64,000 bases of DNA from the NCBI GenBank assembly GCA_949152475.1, contig OX424561.1:4712001-4776000 (forward strand), in the 5' to 3' direction. Position numbers and translations under genes: made by a program. This stretch comes from Terebella lapidaria. Taxonomy: Eukaryota > Annelida > Polychaeta > Terebellida > Terebellidae. Below the pieces are notes generated by a model that saw only the letters and a list, made by a program, of their open reading frames with translations, was not told where the DNA came from and did no database searches. Below, piece by piece: positions 33,401 to 37,262 of this stretch; the first letter of the stretch is position 1, and the number at the start of each line of letters is the position of its first letter.

Positions 33401-33470
33401 GCCGGGACGCCAGGGACGGCCGCCTCGGCAGGTTGTACGGGTGTCGCTCCGGCTTCGAAAACAGAGGCAT
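1..33470 (-). CDS. CPT1-like: CPT1-like carnitine O-palmitoyltransferase gene, 18 exons seen, 3' end outside window
   Basis: The gene transfers long-chain acyl groups between CoA and carnitine for mitochondrial fatty-acid import (family knowledge). Coding exons on the minus strand, 5' to 3': 33102-33470, 29634-29746, 29288-29404, 28548-28624, 28154-28250, 15762-15842, 15127-15245, 14859-14920, 14548-14640, 14223-14278, 14036-14120, 13709-13815, 2205-2271, 1984-2073, 1790-1860, 1358-1607, 837-993 and <1-66. Every junction keeps frame, giving about 692 codons against roughly 770 in CPT1, so about 30 or more C-terminal residues lie off the edge. Signature motifs are all visible: LLSYRGW in the N-terminal segment, LPDLDATLDRW, catalytic His in NVEHS, GKGLMKK, GRTETV, DRHLLGL, LSTSQTP and EGYGLSYI. 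The start chosen is the ATG at 33470, because the exon then opens with a short basic stretch and two hydrophobic segments. Two LTR elements occupy introns 5 and 12. The orthology class (CPT1A, B or C, or an invertebrate paralogue) cannot be settled here. Confidence 0.93.
176..751. mobile_element. Foldback (long terminal inverted repeat) MITE-like element in CPT1-like intron 17
   Basis: The left arm begins ACTATACTCTGATTTTTC and the right arm ends with its reverse complement. The two arms pair imperfectly over roughly 170-180 bp, including a shared block around GTTGGCAATCTACCCCAATG (about 331-350 and 577-598). The centre is non-coding. No target-site duplication is obvious. Related copies occur near 36185-37262, 49590-49740 and 51738-52236. 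Confidence 0.7.
2601..3993 (+). repeat. 5' LTR of element 1
   Basis: Begins TGTAACGGTTTTGGGGCG and ends CCCGTTACA. The U3 part holds a reversed CCAAT box (2936-2940), CRE TGACGTCA (2981-2988), E-box CACGTGAC (3001-3008) and TATAAAA (3023-3029). An AATAAA signal is at 3172-3177. The rest of the LTR is made of short, degenerate purine-rich repeats of the GACGGAG / GCAGTTGCAG type. Confidence 0.95.
4000..4017 (+). other. Primer-binding site, tRNA-Leu type (element 1)
   Basis: TGGTGGCAGCGGTGGGAT lies 6 nt after the LTR. It is complementary to the 3' end (with CCA) of an animal tRNA-Leu of the AAG/TAG class, as far as I recall that tRNA. Confidence 0.8.
4028..5212 (+). CDS. Gag of element 1 (LTR-element fossil)
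   Basis: A 394-codon frame close to the gag of element 2. It has a Gln/Glu/Pro-rich N-terminal third, a conserved capsid-like core (MTYDGTDPWPEYEAHLLEYA onward, residues about 140-290), and a CCHC zinc knuckle near the end (CFNCGRK...H...DC). Another knuckle-coding stretch lies at about 5398-5457, so the nucleocapsid tail is repeated in this copy. Gag forms the particle shell and binds RNA. This is treated as part of a retroelement fossil. Confidence 0.88.
   Translation: MTTRRGKLAEQQLKAAVSDTEQPVGAVGAEPLQMLVAEKEAVRPAERKLLQPEMQKAVADEPLRVPQGVQPAEQLAEAEINFPDQAGDREPDADPEGGENLVDNLTRLLATQMEVFQQHLAVTGKQQQAEAVQQPAPRAGVARLMTYDGTDPWPEYEAHLLEYARYYRWTAEEKALNLCVSLRGNARSILLDLSAEQKRSFDTVVAALKQQFCPGEKTFVFQAELQTRKLQPEEELSELARDIRSKTRLAYPKADPATTEVLMKMHFCNSLTNRDMRLSVLKSHPETLSQALAFATEYESIMKTDNSRPAERHRTRQLNTEPEWSQQVNELRKQAEQTQQQMADLMTQVKEAVSRQQQQRSSRADLECFNCGRKEHFARDCRQPKQQQQRRQPQ
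5669..7549 (+). CDS. Integrase part of pol, element 1 (LTR-element fossil)
   Basis: The N-terminal part consists of 14-aa repeats of the type VTEKAASRKPVAVA. A conserved H2C2-type zinc domain follows (HQSRTGGHLG ... CDECASRS), then the catalytic core with MDVMGPL, HTDQGRNFES and FIERFNRT, and a C-terminal GPY/F-like module (W-S-G-P-K-L-V). There is no chromodomain. The frame is very close to the same part of element 2. Integrase inserts the cDNA into the host chromosome. The other pol parts are not recognised in this copy. Confidence 0.9.
   Translation: MAEKAVPGRPVAVAGKADAEKAVSRKPVAVAEKAVPGRPVAVAVTEKAASRKPVAVAVTEKAASRKPVAVAVTEKAASRKPVAVAVTEKAASRKPVAVTEKAVSRKPVAVAVTEEAVSRKPVAVAVTEKAVPGKADAVAEQIRLAENADQDTVLGQKYRPDELRRMQQAEPWYPLVTSLIDGSGTAGSADFSSMSSEEKVLYGMRKTLLKVDGVVYRKWKTAEGTSRMQLITPKELRQEIFRLAHQSRTGGHLGSRRMAASIRRRYFWPAMMRDIKQWVLSCDECASRSMQNLKRSPMQKYRVGAPMERVAMDVMGPLPKSTRGNRYIVVIGDYFTKWVEAYPMPNQEAVTVADIFVNQFAARYGIPMEIHTDQGRNFESDLLRNVCRILGIHKTRTTAFRPQSDGFIERFNRTLQQILSLYVSERQTNWDQLVPLAMAAYRSTPQETTGQSPNLLMLGREVNTPVELLIGRPPGESTAEVTEYGSQLRERLEVVYKAVRAKSGREMERQKKLYDRRKVDNQFQPGDRVWMAVKTRKKGKAPNLQRKWSGPKLVLSRFTDVTYEIAESETRQKVVHFDLLKPYNGVKHPRWMKRRMADSWRQTEPPKQSSVPETEPTVSESDTDSE
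8228..8296 (+). promoter_or_regulatory. Internal promoter-like module 1 (element 1)
   Basis: CRE TGACGTCA (8228-8235), CCAATCA (8248-8254), CACGTGA (8273-8279) and TATAAAA (8290-8296) occur in the same order as in the LTR U3. The first long downstream ATG is at 8530. The same module is present in element 2 at 24062-24130. Confidence 0.65.
8530..9294 (+). CDS. Accessory ORF A with C2H2-type zinc fingers (element 1)
   Basis: A 254-codon frame. Residues about 34-77 hold a CX2C...HxC finger (CKRCDRMFESARDRRRHVC) and a full C2H2 finger (CX2C-X12-HX4H, from CCLC to the final EMH). The C-terminal half is acidic and Pro/Glu-rich, ending in repeated EPETDESE-like stretches. It has no signal peptide or transmembrane helix, so it does not look like an envelope. 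Its position after pol and behind a TATA module suggests a separately transcribed nucleic-acid-binding accessory protein. That role is inference. Confidence 0.7.
   Translation: MAYSAFLDRQDRGRSRDWATPQPLDYSRLCKRCDRMFESARDRRRHVCPAQRFHCCLCAFYGNRANDLRRHLREMHGWKYPSGNRPPQDEATLNHVGTFDSAWRGTATQSRHRRFRRFCTRSPRENTVPETYADQLPFGPDWDAGAAAPIGQPEQLDFPEWVPDPQGCLRAADDAPPESWDQEMELIAEAVRAVMPDQADDWEKPEEEDQPVEDWEAEIRVWEYRPPSPTSEPETDESEYETADEESWTEAKAV
9393..9430 (+). repeat. Poly(A) tract inside element 1
   Basis: An uninterrupted run of about 38 A separates the end of accessory ORF A from the second internal promoter module. It resembles a captured poly(A) tail, which would fit a retrotranscribed subgenomic RNA, but the homopolymer alone does not prove this. 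Confidence 0.9.
9481..9530 (+). promoter_or_regulatory. Internal promoter-like module 2 (element 1)
   Basis: CCAATCA (9481-9487), CACGTGAC (9506-9513) and TATAAAA (9524-9530) lie 85 bp before the ATG of accessory ORF B. Order and spacing resemble module 1 and the LTR promoter; the CRE box is missing here. Confidence 0.65.
9609..11468 (+). CDS. Accessory ORF B, two C2H2 zinc fingers plus conserved C-terminal domain (element 1)
   Basis: A 619-codon frame. Two consecutive C2H2 fingers lie near residues 16-60 (CX2C-X12-HX4H each: CGDC...TEQH and CPQC...QSRH). A long disordered region rich in Ser, Arg, Glu and Pro follows, with RS/RE stretches and an RADS repeat (about residues 325-355). The C-terminal 200 residues, containing FYPFGGPSTQPCPSHCFP and YYAVRWGPEQWGP, are conserved in element 2. 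No membrane segment or furin site is seen, so it is not an envelope protein. I do not recognise the C-terminal domain. DNA or RNA binding through the fingers is likely from the family. Confidence 0.75.
   Translation: MPKVKTTPRKPRPHRCGDCNLEFKSKHTLLRHVTEQHTSEVTVFACPQCDHWSRRKEGTQKHLQSRHAMDANPIRLRVGREQFEEKSLRSKMTPRKSKKPVTRLDQLSDTESESGGSVSSRTRYRSGTQSVATLAADVSSTEAESSSEEEAELKIMASEDELQEPGDPKPVKPPVTRSSSRNTSRKNSPDPSRGTGADRDRGKKRSRSRSPDKSGRHQRREYRKESPERAKDRGGERGREEKRHTPPKSSGGSVKGKGKGVYDYKFRLLEEGSSGATAEVGVADIAEMQSRDDEEDLFRSPPPRTTSSGRAVSSVIVRPGGGAEIRSSGRADSRADSRADSRADRADSRADSRADSRPIGRSGGRPETKTEGGTRSRAGSETETRGSTERTLPATIQAVAGSRTSSAARDDGMESSASERSHADVQRARRSILVDQARATPGILSPVETRPRQSSSERSGRSQVRAPTQSPPYTFYPFGGPSTQPCPSHCFPVNIGGRSASVFAPAVPEHARYYAVRWGPEQWGPAEMRDSGVYVEIMEQRESPFGLVPTRQIVRIPDWSIRDERLRNGFYVPPQWSLHDPDLLPVDARRTSFGRPLVPQTFPPRPPSGSSSRRDTGGQ
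11744..13132 (+). repeat. 3' LTR of element 1
   Basis: Preceded by a polypurine tract (AAGGAAGGGGGAG, ending 11743). It is almost identical to the 5' LTR and ends GTTACA, followed by the atat target duplication. Confidence 0.95.
13137..13660. other. GC-rich unexplained block in CPT1-like intron 12
   Basis: About 520 bp next to element 1 are clearly richer in G and C than the surrounding intron, with short repeated words such as CGCAAGGA and GATCC. An open frame at 13213-13446 has no recognisable domain. The block may be a remnant of another older mobile element into which element 1 inserted, but I found no ends for it. Confidence 0.35.
13709..15842 (-). CDS. CPT1-like: CPT1-like gene, exons 6-12 (catalytic core)
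   Basis: Seven short exons (56-119 bp) encode the centre of the acyltransferase fold. Exon 6 reads FDELLRQQKVPPL and TVPLCMNGYR, exon 7 KGHFFRLELY, and exon 8 ALTSQNRSIWAK (compare LTAGDR-x-WA in CPT1). Exon 9 is an alpha-helical segment. Exon 10 is RVLTG-like and includes an unusual GNGNGND run. Exon 11 has RWYDKCFTG and the catalytic His in VEHS. Exon 12 has VFGTVCEY. Phases alternate but join exactly. Donors are GTACGT, GTGAGT, GTAGGA, GTACGT, GTGAGC, GTAAAG and GTGAGT, and all acceptors are AG. Confidence 0.92.
16235..16294. repeat. Tandem duplication of a 30-bp GC-rich unit
   Basis: Two direct copies of GGGATGTGTCGTGTTGCCAC plus ten further bases ending CCTCGC, differing by two bases, lie in intron 5 of the CPT1-like gene just outside the hAT-like repeat. 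Confidence 0.85.
16475..17810 (+). repeat. 5' LTR of element 2
   Basis: TGTAAC...GTTACA ends. The promoter layout matches the element 1 LTR (CRE, CACGTGAC, TATAAAA), and an AATAAA follows. It is about 53 bp shorter than the element 1 LTRs, which marks a subfamily difference. Confidence 0.95.
17817..17834 (+). other. Primer-binding site, tRNA-Leu type (element 2)
   Basis: Same 18 bases as in element 1, starting 6 nt after the LTR end. Confidence 0.8.
17845..19134 (+). CDS. Gag of element 2
   Basis: A 429-codon frame. It has an acidic, Gln-rich N-terminus, a capsid-like helical core (residues about 140-300) and a CCHC knuckle (CFNCGRKGHFARDC, about residues 370-383). A long Gln/Arg/Pro tail ends the protein. 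Pol begins about 60 nt downstream in another frame, an arrangement for which Ty3/gypsy relatives use recoding or read-through. Confidence 0.93.
   Translation: MTTRRGKLAEQQLKAAVSDTEQPVGAVGAEPLQMPVAEKEAVRPAERKLLQPEMQKAVADEPLRVPQGEQPAEQLAEAEVNFPDQAGDREPDADPEGGENLVDNLTRLLATQMEVFQQHLAVTGKQQQAEAVQQPAPRAGVARLMTYDGTDPWPEYEVHLLEYARYYRWTAEEKALNLCVSLRGNARSILLDLSAEQRRSFDTVVAALKQQFCPGEKTFVFQAELQTRKLQPEEELSELARDIRSKTRLAYPKADPATTEVLMKMHFCNSLTNRDMRLSVLKSHPETLSQALAFATEYESIMKTDNSRPAERHRTRQLNTEPEWSQQVNELRKQAEQTQQQMADLMTQVKEAVSRQQQQRSSRADLECFNCGRKGHFARDCRQPKQQQQRRQPQQQQSPRQQQQQQQPQQQQQQQQSQQPRQQQQQPEN
19197..23312 (+). CDS. Pol of element 2: protease, reverse transcriptase, RNase H, integrase
   Basis: A 1371-codon frame. 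Aspartic protease IIDTGSTVTML is near residue 28, reverse transcriptase YLDDIIVYS near 460, and RNase H ILDTDASDTGLGAV near 605. A linker of 14-aa repeats (KPVAVAVTEEAV-like, about residues 780-880) follows. The integrase zinc domain is near 990-1035 and the catalytic core has HTDQGRNFES near 1115 and FIERFNRT near 1150. A GPY/F-like module with W-S-G-P closes the integrase and no chromodomain follows. Domain order RT-RH-IN is diagnostic of Ty3/gypsy. Confidence 0.96.
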   Translation: MVHGPGPRGEVGMCVTARVCGEPVTLIIDTGSTVTMLNLQTWERIRKPGMKLKRSPIRLSMVDGSNIRTHGRKELPLNIAGVAETVTFEIADCEDEGILGMDFIRSRVSGINFDQMTMQMGSQEVFLTMFEQTREPFPINAVADYQIPPETEQLIIGQAESVREAEGVLEMPQEPTEKRPWLIGRTLSRIKQGTVPVRVINVMAEPVIIKKGAQLATMTTLAAGCSVVPLAERSRKVQISTESEAGRNWSGYEKLRQLAEQTQDAVPSHFRERVTDLLFRNKLTFSNDAGELGQTNEVQHQINTGSHRPIKQPTRRIPPDKRELVSSLIQEMKDKNVIEESSSPWASPIVLVKKKDGTTRFCVDYRRLNAVTEKDAYPLPRIDDTIAACADAKWFSTLDLTSGYWQVGMDEDARKKSAFCVPGGLYQFKVMSFGLCNAPGTFERLMEKVLGGLSWKTCLIYLDDIIVYSKTLEDHIRDLQEVFSKLREADLKVKPSKCKFFQPEVSFLGHIVGRDGIRTDPAKTEAVRKWRTPTNLTELRSFLGLCSYYRKFVPKFSEIAAPLNHLTEKGVPFRWQTEQEQAFAELKNRLVSAPILGYPREQGRYILDTDASDTGLGAVLSQKQGNQERVITYLSRSLTKEERRYCVTRKELLAVVFAVQKNKQYLLGRHFLLRTDHGSLTWLMNFKEPQGQVARWIELLSEFHFDIEHRPGRIHNNADALSRSPCSQCGKIDWKQAKIDAWNYGERIRQTRSEETPQPNPRKGGRRKRSRRSGGEAELTEEAVPRKAVAVAEKAASRKPVAVAVTEEAVPRKAVAVAEKAASRKPVAVAVTEEAVPRKAVAVAEKAASRKPVAVAVTEKAASRKPVAVAVTEKAVPGKADAVAEQIRLAENADQDTVLGQKYRPDDLRRMQQAEPWYSLVTSLIDGSGTAGSADFSSMSSEEKVLYGMRKTLLKVDGVVYRKWRTAEGTSRMQLITPKELRQEIFRLAHQSRTGGHLGSRRMAASIRRRYFWPAMMRDIKQWVLSCDECASRSMQNLKRSPMQKYRVGAPMERVAMDVMGPLPKSTRGNRYILVIGDYFTKWVEAYPMPNQEAVTVADIFVNQFAARYGIPMEIHTDQGRNFESDLLRNVCRILGIHKTRTTAFRPQSDGFIERFNRTLQQILSLYVSERQTNWDQLVPLAMAAYRSTPQETTGQSPNLLMLGREVNTPVELLIGRPPGESTAEVTEYGSQLRERLEAVYKAVRAKSGREMERQKKLYDRRKVNNQFQPGDRVWMAVKTRKKGKAPKLQRKWSGPKLVLSRFTDVTYEIAESETRQKVVHFDLLKPYNGVKHPRWMKRRMADSWRQTEPPKQSSVPETEPTVSESDTDSE
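24062..24130 (+). promoter_or_regulatory. Internal promoter-like module (element 2)
   Basis: TGACGTCA (24062-24069), CCAATCA (24082-24088), CACGTGA (24107-24113) and TATAAAA (24124-24130), the same set and order as module 1 of element 1. It lies about 640 bp before the remaining accessory ORF. Confidence 0.65.
24767..25390 (+). CDS. Accessory ORF, conserved C-terminal domain (element 2)
   Basis: A 207-codon frame almost identical to the C-terminal third of accessory ORF B in element 1 (FYPFGGPSTQ, YYAVRWGPEQ, FYVPPQWSLHDPDLLP). The upstream part of this region consists of GACGGAGGCGG- and GCAGAGCAGATA-type simple repeats. The domain has no assigned function. Its retention in both copies suggests it matters to the family. 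Confidence 0.6.
   Translation: MESSASERSHADVQRARRSILVDQARATPGILSPVETRPRQSSSERSGRSQVRAPTQSPPYTFYPFGGPSTQPCPSHCFPVNIGGRSASVFAPAVPEHARYYAVRWGPEQWGPAEMRDSGVYVEIMEQRESPFGLVPTRQIVRIPDWSIRDERLRNGFYVPPQWSLHDPDLLPVDARGTSFGRPLVPQTFPPRPPSGSSSRRDTGGQ
25666..27001 (+). repeat. 3' LTR of element 2
   Basis: Preceded by the same polypurine tract as in element 1. The LTR appears identical to the 5' LTR over 1336 bp and is followed by the target duplication atag. Confidence 0.95.
28154..33470 (-). CDS. CPT1-like: CPT1-like gene, exons 1-5 (N-terminal membrane region and start of acyltransferase domain)
   Basis: Exon 1 (33102-33470, 123 codons) has hydrophobic segments near residues 28-42 and 78-98, then the CPT1 hallmark LLSYRGWIYNPRS. 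CPT1 proteins are anchored in the outer mitochondrial membrane by two such helices. Exons 2-3 carry LPKQPLPDLDATLDRW, the family N-terminal signature. Exon 4 has PSWLADYWLTAAYL and exon 5 has VNNNYY, equivalent to VNSNYY of CPT1. Donors are GTCAGT (three times), GTACCT and GTAGGT. The N-terminus MPLFSKPERHPY does not resemble the vertebrate CPT1A opening that is involved in malonyl-CoA sensitivity, so regulation may differ. Confidence 0.9.
29747..33101 (-). other. Intron 1 of the CPT1-like gene (3.4 kb), no gene seen
   Basis: This AT-rich intron has no convincing exon on either strand. It contains a pentanucleotide tract (TGTAT)n at about 29901-29928, many short palindromic TACATGTA-type words, and two imperfect X-box-like words at about 32398-32412 and 32594-32609. 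Open frames here are short and show no recognisable motif. Confidence 0.6.
29901..29928. repeat. (TGTAT)n microsatellite
   Basis: About five copies of the pentamer TGTAT lie in tandem within intron 1 of the CPT1-like gene. Confidence 0.9.
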
Positions 33471-34154
33471 GTTATCCTCTCCTTTAACCGGTCGCGAGGC
33501 CTTTCTCTCCTTCTTTGGCGGGCTCAGTCAGGTCGTGCTGTTACCTTCCTGCACTCGGCTTTCACCCTAATTGGTCTTTGTTCGGTGACACCCAAGTGTG
33601 TCTCTTGCTTCAAGGTCGTGTTTACGAGCTGCTTTTCACGCGGACTCCTCTATCCTACAACTAGAGCATGTAAAGTATAACTCCCAAATGACAGATGCGC
33701 TCGTCGCTCCAATATCAGATGCATTTATCTTTATCATTCAGTATTCCTTTTTGGCTTCCTTGTTTTTTTATGATACATATAAGTCTTCTGTATAGTATGC
33801 TCCAGATATGGTATTTATCTGGTCCTGGTACACATTCTTCAAGATGTGTCCGAATGTGCCGAATGTGCCAGTAGAATCTGTTCTCCGGCGGTTCCCGCTG
33901 TAGAGCCGCCTCCTCAGTATCCTCTCCCCGCCCGTCTGTACGTCCGCCCGCCTGTCTGTCTATCAGTATGTCTATTGTTAATGTTGTACCATGCTTGCAG
34001 ACTATGAAGTGGGGAAGGATGGAGGGGTTGGTGCAGTCACTGATACCGGTCCCCTTACTATCGACCAGGCTTGTTATACTCGCGACCCTGCCCCTGCTCA
34101 GACTCTCGCGCTAGGTTTTGCTGGTTATAACTGGCCGTCCTTCTCGTATAACAG
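33471..34154. promoter_or_regulatory. Upstream region of the CPT1-like gene, CpG-containing
   Basis: Sequence directly upstream of the CPT1-like start codon is richer in CpG than the flanks, especially 33471-33560 and 33880-33970. No TATA box is placed convincingly on the minus strand. This is the expected site of the 5' UTR and promoter, by position only. Confidence 0.35.
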
Positions 34155-34391
34155 ATGGCTCACCACGCCGCGGAAATTTGGAGGAATTTATCGATTTCCC
34201 CGAGATCACATAGAATCAGATGCCGTTCTGAGCGACTCGATCGAGTCTGGACCCCAGCTACAAGCTCTCGTGCCCCGGCGGCTGCTGATGGTGCTGGCAA
34301 GGGCGGAGATGAGGATGCTGGATGTACCGAGGTAGCCCCCTCAGTCAGTCGGCCTGCAACTGTAAGTGCCAGTGTAGTGCCACGGAGATAA
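34155..34391 (+). CDS. Possible small ORF or exon, unassigned
   Basis: A 78-codon frame starting MAHHAAEIWRNLS, preceded by an acceptor-like pyrimidine-AG and containing a donor-like ACT/GTAAGT near 34358. Composition (Arg, Ala, Ser, Asp) is more protein-like than neighbouring frames. No domain is recognised. It may be an exon of an undetected gene divergent from the CPT1-like gene, or chance. Confidence 0.2.
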   Translation: MAHHAAEIWRNLSISPRSHRIRCRSERLDRVWTPATSSRAPAAADGAGKGGDEDAGCTEVAPSVSRPATVSASVVPRR

Positions 34392-34392
34392 C

Positions 34393-34563
34393 ATGTTCTT
34401 TATCGAAGACGAGCGGTTACTCCGCCAGCGGCAGAACTTGAATGAATGGGGCAAAATCAGTTATTTTGCTCGCATTATTGCAAGACGCACAACCAGCGGG
34501 GCACGTGCTGTGAAAAAGCGACGTGATAAACGGGCTGAGAGTATACAGGAAGAAACACCTTAG
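34393..34563 (+). CDS. Possible 56-aa basic ORF, unassigned
   Basis: A short complete frame MFFIEDERLLRQRQNLNEWG..., strongly helical and basic in its second half (ARRTTSGARAVKKRRDKRAE), starting 2 nt after the previous frame's stop. It reads like real protein, with charged residues in patches, but I recognise no family. It could be the remains of an older mobile element or an exon. Confidence 0.25.
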   Translation: MFFIEDERLLRQRQNLNEWGKISYFARIIARRTTSGARAVKKRRDKRAESIQEETP

Positions 34564-34607
34564 ATGTACGTTAGACGCTTAAAATGATAATAATGCCCAT
34601 GTTACAC

Positions 34608-34608
<1 letters not shown>

Positions 34609-34660
<52 letters not shown>
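34609..34660. repeat. (TAA)n microsatellite
   Basis: About 17 uninterrupted TAA units. Confidence 0.95.
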
Positions 34661-35006
34661 CAGTTGGTAATGCAGTACCAGCTTACATCATAGATGTAAT
34701 GGGTCCCTCAACAAAAAAAAACACAGCTGTGTGTCCGCTATTTGGATAGAAGTATGAGCGCTACTTGATCGCGTGTTTTAGGTGTTTTTTCTATTCCCTA
34801 GTGGCCTCCAGCAGTCAGGTGTCAGTTATTTGTTATCTCTACTGGATAAAAACAACTAACAGATCAAAACAACTACCTCCATTCAACAACGCTTTCAGAA
34901 GGTCATTGTCTCATTAAAGGACAAGTCCATGAGTACTACGTGTTGTGCAGATTGTGTCGTATTAGGCTAAGTGTGATGATGTGGCCTCAGTCGGACACTT
35001 GTTATC

Positions 35007-35156
35007 ACCCCCCCCCCCCCCACACACACACACACACCCCGGCGGACCCTTGCCCGGGCAATATGTGGGCCACTGGCCCGGGGGTCAGAGGACACCCCCC
35101 CCCCTCGGAGTGGCCCGGGCAATATATGGGCCACTGGCCCGGGGGCAGAGGGCGAA
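35007..35156. repeat. Poly-C/CA tract followed by a GC-rich duplicated unit
   Basis: A C-run and CA repeat (about 35007-35038) precede two copies (about 35048-35094 and 35111-35152) of a unit containing CCCGGGCAATAT, GTGGGCCACTGG-like words and a CCCGGGGG block. CCCGGG and GGGCC palindromes make the area hairpin-prone. Confidence 0.85.
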
Positions 35157-36184
35157 AGTGGACGTGTCCGACCGGAAACTATATGATGCGATTATTTTAC
35201 GTTCCCCCATTGAAGAAGTGCTGGGATAAATCGTACATAATCATTATTGTCCTTGAAATATGACCTTGAATTTATATACATAAGTGTATGAATACTTCCT
35301 TATTTTAAGGTCTATTTAAAAGAATACTCAATATAAAAAGACTCAATACTTTGAAAATTGTATTGAGCAATTTTGTTCATAGAAATATAATTTTGTCATA
35401 TTGGTTTTATATGTCATGTTATGCTATATATACACATTCCAAAGTATTATACTTTTAATTTTATTTTGTATATAATATTAATCGTACACAAATGTATTAA
35501 TATTCGTGTACATATATCAGTTATCTTCATATATATAGGGTCGCTATATTTATATAAATGCCCACACTAAATAAGGAACTACATGTATGCATCAAATCAG
35601 CAAACACAACTCCAATATTTAATATGTGGTAGACCACATCATTTCCTCATACTAATGATTGTACGGCACAGACAGATTGAAATCCGGTTTCGGAATTGGG
35701 AATGCTAACTTAAAATTATATTTAGGAATATTTTGAAATAGTTTCAGTGAAAAGTTACATTATACACAAACGTTTTTGTATTCACTAGTTGGTATTGTAC
35801 ATGTACATTGTACATGTTTACATGTATGTTTAAGACTGTTTTTGTTTTTACCAGAATCCGATTTTTTTCATTCAGCAAAAGAGTGAAAACTGTAACATCG
35901 AACTTCAGACTAGGCTACCTTCAGACTGACAAGCTAGTCCTTTGAACTCTCATCATAGGTCGTATTTTGTACAATATAATGCTATCAACTACATAACACA
36001 ATCTTATGTGTTTTGCCTAGACCAAAAAGTGATTATTATCGGGTAATATTCCATATTAACTATTTTCGACTGTTTATTTCGTATGGATTGAGCTGTGTAT
36101 TTTCTGGTGATATTAATACATCTGTTAATCTTTGTGGAGGTGTTAAACTTTACACATACTAAACTCAAGTTCATCCATCAGTGA

Positions 36185-37262
36185 AACACGCTTTTTGGCC
36201 GTAATTTTGTTTTAAATGATCGGATCAACTTGAAATTTTGTGCGTATTAATTGGGCATCATGCCGTAATTTTTCACCAAATTTTCTATCCAAAAGAGTTC
36301 TATCTAAAAAATTGAGAAAGTTGGCAAACTAGCCCATCGCAAAAATATCAGCAAAAAACGGTGTAAACGAAACAAGAAAATGCAGCAAACTGCGGAAGAC
36401 GACATTAGAGCTTGAGCACAACGACAGCTGAATGTATCTTACACAACGTTACCCCCCACCCCACCCTAAAGAAAAAAAGAAGCCATAATTTTATCCCCTA
36501 CATGATTCCAATTCATTTCCTTATACCAGGATCAAAAACATGGCCTACTTCATTCATATTACTAATAAGTAAACATTTATTTTAAAATCGATCAATGGAA
36601 CAGATACGCCTGAACCTCATTAAAATATCCTCAAAACATTGGAAATTATGAGGAATATCTGCATCTGATATCATCAGATATAGCCTTCACTGGGCAAGTT
36701 AAAATACCAGTTAAGACTTCGCAATCCAACACAGAACAGAACACCAGCTTAATTGTCATTTTATAAAATACGTCAAATTATGGTAAATGTAGCCGTGGCA
36801 TCGCAGACGAATCGTTGTGTTTACTTCATAACGCCAAAAATGTCCAAACGCAGATGCCCACATGCACGTATGCATGCACGAATTGCTGAACAGAAATTGT
36901 GTTCCAAAATACGCGTGATTGTGGTAAAATTTGCTTTGCATTCTGGGAACGTCAATTTCCATCGGCTCCGCCATTTTGGGACGTTTTTAGATAATTTGAA
37001 CATTTTACGTAATTTTCTCAAACCTAGCACATCGATTCATGCCTGATATATCTGTGGAATAGTCAAAGTTTCCCATCAATTCGAGAGATTTTATGTCAAG
37101 GACGAAGAAAATCCTCATTTGAAGTAGGTATCTAAACGTTTACATGCCAAAACGTGCGTCGATATAGGTTGGCGTGAAACCTCCATCATAAAGTCAGCAC
37201 ATAGACATGTAGAGGGTTGGGGGCTTCGCCCCCAACCCTCTAATGTCAAAAATCAGAGTATA
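36185..37262. repeat. Diverged copy of the foldback family (as at 176-751), with a terminal hairpin
   Basis: Words shared with the 176-751 element include AAAAATATCAGCAAAAAACG with GTGTAAACGA near 36340-36370 and AAAATCAGAGTATAGTGTAA near 37249. The space between is non-coding. The extent is approximate and may combine two fragments. Confidence 0.45.
37210..37242. repeat. Perfect 15-bp-arm hairpin
   Basis: TAGAGGGTTGGGGGC, loop TTC, then the exact reverse complement GCCCCCAACCCTCTA. It is GC-rich in otherwise AT-rich DNA and lies close to the end of the foldback-related copy. Confidence 0.9.

Noticed and set aside
33157-33570. Plus-strand 137-aa frame
   Set aside because: It lies antisense to CPT1-like exon 1, which has CPT1 signature motifs.
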